From NCBI GenBank assembly GCA_002399405.1, contig DHDP01000016.1, forward strand, positions 62,001-126,000: a stretch of 64,000 nucleotides of DNA, given 5' to 3'. A program made the position numbers and the translations under genes. This DNA comes from Treponema sp. UBA4873. Its GTDB lineage: Bacteria > Spirochaetota > Spirochaetia > Treponematales > Treponemataceae. Below the pieces are notes generated by a model, which had not been told where the DNA came from, made no database searches, and saw only the letters and a list, made by a program, of their open reading frames with translations. Position 1 is the first letter of the stretch, and every line of letters starts with the position of its first letter. Positions 61,168-64,000 of this stretch are shown in pieces.

Positions 61168-62349
61168 ATGGGATCGAATGCTGCAGGTCAGCTTTTTGGT
61201 TATACATTACAATATCCTCGTGCTCTTCTACGGTTACTAGAATCAGATGAAAATGCATATGTAACTATTGAGGAATTTGGTGATGTAGGAGTTATAAATT
61301 CCGATGGTTCAAAGATATCTGAAGAAGACAAATCAACTGTGATTTCGAAAAATCCAGTTTATGACACTTCTACAAATCTTTGGAAAAGTTTTTTTAATTG
61401 GATAAATGCAATAAAAGAAGGGTCTCTGGTTATAAATAGAGATAGATTTATCTTATATTCAAATTTCACGCCAGAAGAAAATTGTTTGGTATATAAATTT
61501 AGAAATACAAATGAACTAAATATTGAAGATCGAATAAAAACTGCAAGGAAAAGCATAAATGATATATTAAAGAATCCGAATCATACTTCATATAAATATG
61601 TGAATACTTTGTTTAATAATGATATTGAACTGTTTAAAAAATTATTGATGCATTTTGAGTTTGTGTCAGATAAAAAATCTGATAATGTTTACAATGATAT
61701 TGAAAAAATTGTAAAAAATATGTTGTGCTTACCAAATTCAAAAAATATAGGTTGGTTATTGGACTCCCTTACTGGATGGCTTCAGAAAGAAATAATGCAA
61801 AAGATAGCCGCTGGTACTCAAATTATTGTCAGTAGACAAGATTTAAATAAATATATGGGACCTTTGATAAAAAAATTATTGGATAATGAATTAATTGACT
61901 ATGCAAATTCTAAAATGCCTAAAAGAGAAGATGCTGAGAAAAGAATAGCCTCTCGTCCTGTATATATACGACAAATGGAATATATAGATGCAGAAACAAA
62001 AGATATGGTTCAGGCTGTATTAGATTATTTCAGAGCTAGTGAAAATAGATCTGAATGGATTGAAAATCAACTTATTTCTGAAAAAGACATGAAAGAGTTT
62101 GAAGAAAATTTATTTTCATTATATGAGAATGAAAGAAAAAGAATTGAGTTGACTCAAAAAGAATTAACAGCGGAAGAAAAAGGTCTTTTGTTATTGATTA
62201 ATTGTGAAGATAAGCAAATAAGTATTATCAATCATGACCCTCCTCCTAGAACAGTAGCAGGGTCATATCATGTTTTAGCTGATGAACAGAGACTGGGATG
62301 GCATCCTGATTGGAAAACTAAATTAGAAAAGGAGGTAGAGCATGAGTAG
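61168..62349 (+). CDS. ABC-3C system effector-like protein with putative nuclease N terminus
   Basis: A 393-residue protein whose N terminus reads SNAAGQLFGYTLQYPRALLR, then YVTIEEFGDVGV and SEEDKSTVISKNPV. This resembles the nuclease-like first domain of three-component ABC (ABC-3C) systems and Cap4-type dsDNA nucleases: an acidic residue (E36/D39), then E53-D-K55 as the E-x-K pair. The C-terminal part is helical and likely the ABC-3C C-terminal domain that contacts the middle component. It overlaps the next gene by 8 bases. The nuclease assignment is a prediction. Confidence 0.7.
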   Translation: MGSNAAGQLFGYTLQYPRALLRLLESDENAYVTIEEFGDVGVINSDGSKISEEDKSTVISKNPVYDTSTNLWKSFFNWINAIKEGSLVINRDRFILYSNFTPEENCLVYKFRNTNELNIEDRIKTARKSINDILKNPNHTSYKYVNTLFNNDIELFKKLLMHFEFVSDKKSDNVYNDIEKIVKNMLCLPNSKNIGWLLDSLTGWLQKEIMQKIAAGTQIIVSRQDLNKYMGPLIKKLLDNELIDYANSKMPKREDAEKRIASRPVYIRQMEYIDAETKDMVQAVLDYFRASENRSEWIENQLISEKDMKEFEENLFSLYENERKRIELTQKELTAEEKGLLLLINCEDKQISIINHDPPPRTVAGSYHVLADEQRLGWHPDWKTKLEKEVEHE

Positions 62350-62845
62350 ACTTGTAGAGGAAGTAAAAGAGTGGAATACACCTTTAGTTGGCGCATATTT
62401 ACTCTGGCAATTTAATAAAAGTTATGTTGAGAATCATCCTGTAGGAGATACACCTATTGTTATAGAAGATTTTGTTGCTTATACATTGTTAATAAATAAT
62501 TGCTATAATGAAAATATAAATGGGCATCGAGAAAATATTGCATCTTATATTCGTAGTTTTACAGAAAATAATAAAAGTGATTTATTAGCATGTTTGTCAG
62601 ATAGAATTAGAGAACAAATGTGCATAGCAATGGAGTCTATTGATATAGCTGTTAGCGTAGGTTTGCTAGCTTGGGATATAGATTCTGCGAAACTTTTTCC
62701 GATTTTAGAGTTTTCGCCAAAAAGAGGAAGTGGGGGAAAGGGCATTTCTGTCCTTTCGTTAAAGAGAAAAGCAAATATCTTAGGGAAATGGTTTTCTAAT
62801 AGTGATATGAACACAGCATTAACTTCATTGGGGGTTATTTTATGA
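62342..62845 (+). CDS. ABC-3C middle component
   Basis: A 167-residue protein fitting the three-component ABC system middle component: NTPLVGAYLLWQFNKSYVEN near the N terminus, a middle with ENIASYIRSFTENNKSD, and the C-terminal SPKRGSGGKGISVLSLKRKA followed by NILGKWF. It overlaps the effector by 8 bases and the ATPase by 4 bases (ATGA), the expected gene order. The middle component is thought to link the ATPase to the effector. Confidence 0.82.
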   Translation: MSRLVEEVKEWNTPLVGAYLLWQFNKSYVENHPVGDTPIVIEDFVAYTLLINNCYNENINGHRENIASYIRSFTENNKSDLLACLSDRIREQMCIAMESIDIAVSVGLLAWDIDSAKLFPILEFSPKRGSGGKGISVLSLKRKANILGKWFSNSDMNTALTSLGVIL

Positions 62846-64000
62846 AATTTCAAATTGAAAATATTATTATTTGGCCTAAAAAAACTTATTTTAAACCAAG
62901 AGTATTAAATTTTGAATTAGGGAAAGTTAATATTATTACAGGAGCATCTAGAACAGGAAAGACAGCAATTATACCTATTGTAGATTATTGTTTAGCATCA
63001 GATAAATGTTTAATTCCAATAGAAATTATTAGAGATAATGCATCTTGGTATGGAATTGTTGCAGTTTTAGAAGATGATAAAGTATTAATTGCAAGAAAGG
63101 CCCCTGACGGGAATATAAGTTCTGATGAATTTTATTTTTTACGAGAGAAGGATATTGTTATTCCTGATATTATTTCAGCCGGTAATGAAACAAAAAATGG
63201 TATAAAAATACAATTAAATAATATTGCACAATTACCATATATAAATCGTGATAATGATGAAAGTGGATATGATAATAGACTAAGTTTTAGAGATTTATCT
63301 CATTTGGTTTTCCAAAGTCAAGACATTGTTGCAAATCAAGCAATACTTTTTTATAAAACTCATTTAACAGAAAACCGTGAAAAATTGATTAGATGGTTCC
63401 CTTTTATATTAGGTGCAGAAGATATTACAATAATGGATGCACGTAGAAAATTAAAGGATGTTTTAACATTAATAAAACAAAAAGAGAGGGAGTTTAATAG
63501 TGCTAAAAATGTTTCTAAAACATGGTTAAATACATTATTGGCAGAATTGCAAAGGTCTTCTTCTTTTGGTTTGCATAATGAATTAATTGATTTTGATTAT
63601 ACACAGGATCAATTATTAAGTGTTGCAAAAGGTATATTAAATGATAATCCAAATAATTTAAATATGTCTAGAAAAACTATAACTGTTATAGAAACAGAAA
63701 TAGATAATATTGAGTTAGAGGAGGAAAAAAATTCCGGAGAGATAGCAGAAGTAGAAAAGCGATTAAAAAATATTACAGATGTTGAAAAGACACTAAAGAC
63801 TTTTAATGATGGTACTAAAAGAAAGATAAATCGGTTAGGAATATCTGAATGGTTTATGATGAATAAAAGAAGTGCAAATCAGTGCCCCTTTTGTGGTAGT
63901 ACGGAACATCCTAATGCAAACAAAGAAATTGAGAAAATATGTAAGGTTTTGAAAAGCTATGAAAATACACTAGATTCTTCTATAGAGCTACCTGCATCAT
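62842..64000 (+). CDS. ABC-3C ATPase (DUF3732 type), incomplete at window edge
   Basis: The frame is open for 386 codons to the end of the window without a stop. Walker A is GASRTGKT (residues 34-41), a Q-loop-like VFQSQDIV lies near 160, and CPFCGS begins at residue 348, a zinc-hook-like CxxC as in Rad50/SMC arms. Long coiled-coil-like stretches flank it (IETEIDNIELEEEKNSGEIA...). This fits the DUF3732 ATPase of ABC-3C systems. The Walker B and signature lie beyond the window. ATG 62842 overlaps the middle component stop. Confidence 0.87.
   Translation, partial: MKFQIENIIIWPKKTYFKPRVLNFELGKVNIITGASRTGKTAIIPIVDYCLASDKCLIPIEIIRDNASWYGIVAVLEDDKVLIARKAPDGNISSDEFYFLREKDIVIPDIISAGNETKNGIKIQLNNIAQLPYINRDNDESGYDNRLSFRDLSHLVFQSQDIVANQAILFYKTHLTENREKLIRWFPFILGAEDITIMDARRKLKDVLTLIKQKEREFNSAKNVSKTWLNTLLAELQRSSSFGLHNELIDFDYTQDQLLSVAKGILNDNPNNLNMSRKTITVIETEIDNIELEEEKNSGEIAEVEKRLKNITDVEKTLKTFNDGTKRKINRLGISEWFMMNKRSANQCPFCGSTEHPNANKEIEKICKVLKSYENTLDSSIELPAS

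Noticed and set aside
1..64000. tRNA, rRNA or tmRNA genes
   Set aside because: No cloverleaf-like segment with a TTCGA arm and no rRNA-like sequence was found by reading the intergenic gaps on both strands.

Overview
The window looks like a chromosome segment of a spirochaete of the Treponema type. The evidence is indirect: outer-membrane beta-barrels and many lipoproteins with loose lipoboxes, an anaerobic pyruvate formate-lyase activase, an LPP20/LpoB-type lipoprotein cluster, and substrate-binding proteins ending their signal in FANGQK. No rRNA, tRNA or other species marker is present, so the genus is an inference. Base composition is moderate up to about 58.6 kb. After that it becomes strongly AT-rich, first in one patch inside a restriction enzyme gene and then throughout the last 4 kb.

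Region 1 (1-3.6 kb): the end of pflA, then an operon of three envelope proteins (LpoB-like, COG3014-like, LPP20-like). Region 2 (3.6-25.5 kb) is a metal-acquisition island. It holds feoA-feoA-feoB with a FeoB-associated Cys-rich peptide, a beta-barrel, a DUF3793 protein and a flavodoxin. Next come a DtxR-family repressor, an HMA protein, a pair of fused ABC exporter-fold proteins, a YgbA-like protein, an AraC regulator and an ECF transporter (S, T, double A). It ends with a TonB-dependent receptor between two small lipoproteins, ExbB-ExbD-TonB, two methyltransferases and a ketopantoate-reductase-like enzyme. Region 3 (25.5-31 kb): a TetR-controlled RND/MMPL exporter operon with a LolA-like protein and a beta-barrel. 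Region 4 (31-36.3 kb): a candidate metal-regulated small RNA, two tandem MutS-like ATPases plus a TPR protein behind a probable fluoride riboswitch, and the divergent enolase gene. Region 5 (36.3-51.5 kb): a GGDEF/EAL protein, a third feoA, a CsoR/P-type ATPase metal efflux unit, a sugar ABC importer with a YesN/YesM-like two-component system, and a second pair of ABC exporter-fold proteins. Region 6 (51.5-55 kb): transposase remnants, a phosphodiester glycosidase lipoprotein, an HU-like protein and an XRE repressor. Region 7 (55-64 kb): a defence island with a giant type ISP restriction-modification protein, an unknown protein with a HEPN-like motif, and a three-component ABC system (ABC-3C) whose ATPase gene runs off the window.

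The most connected signal is a palindrome close to GTTAGCATATGCTAAC, which resembles the DtxR/IdeR box. It lies in the promoters of feoA, the TonB-receptor operon, the third feoA, the second ABC pair, the enolase gene and a roughly 108-nt intergenic transcript that ends in a strong terminator. Three of these promoters (small RNA, enolase, ABC pair) also share an upstream element of the form TTGTCC...TGGAG and lack a good -35 box. Together they suggest a metal regulon run by the DtxR-family protein at 9.2 kb, with an RyhB-like RNA and, unexpectedly, enolase as members. Enolase is also the classical target of fluoride, and the divergent MutS-like operon carries what looks like a fluoride riboswitch.
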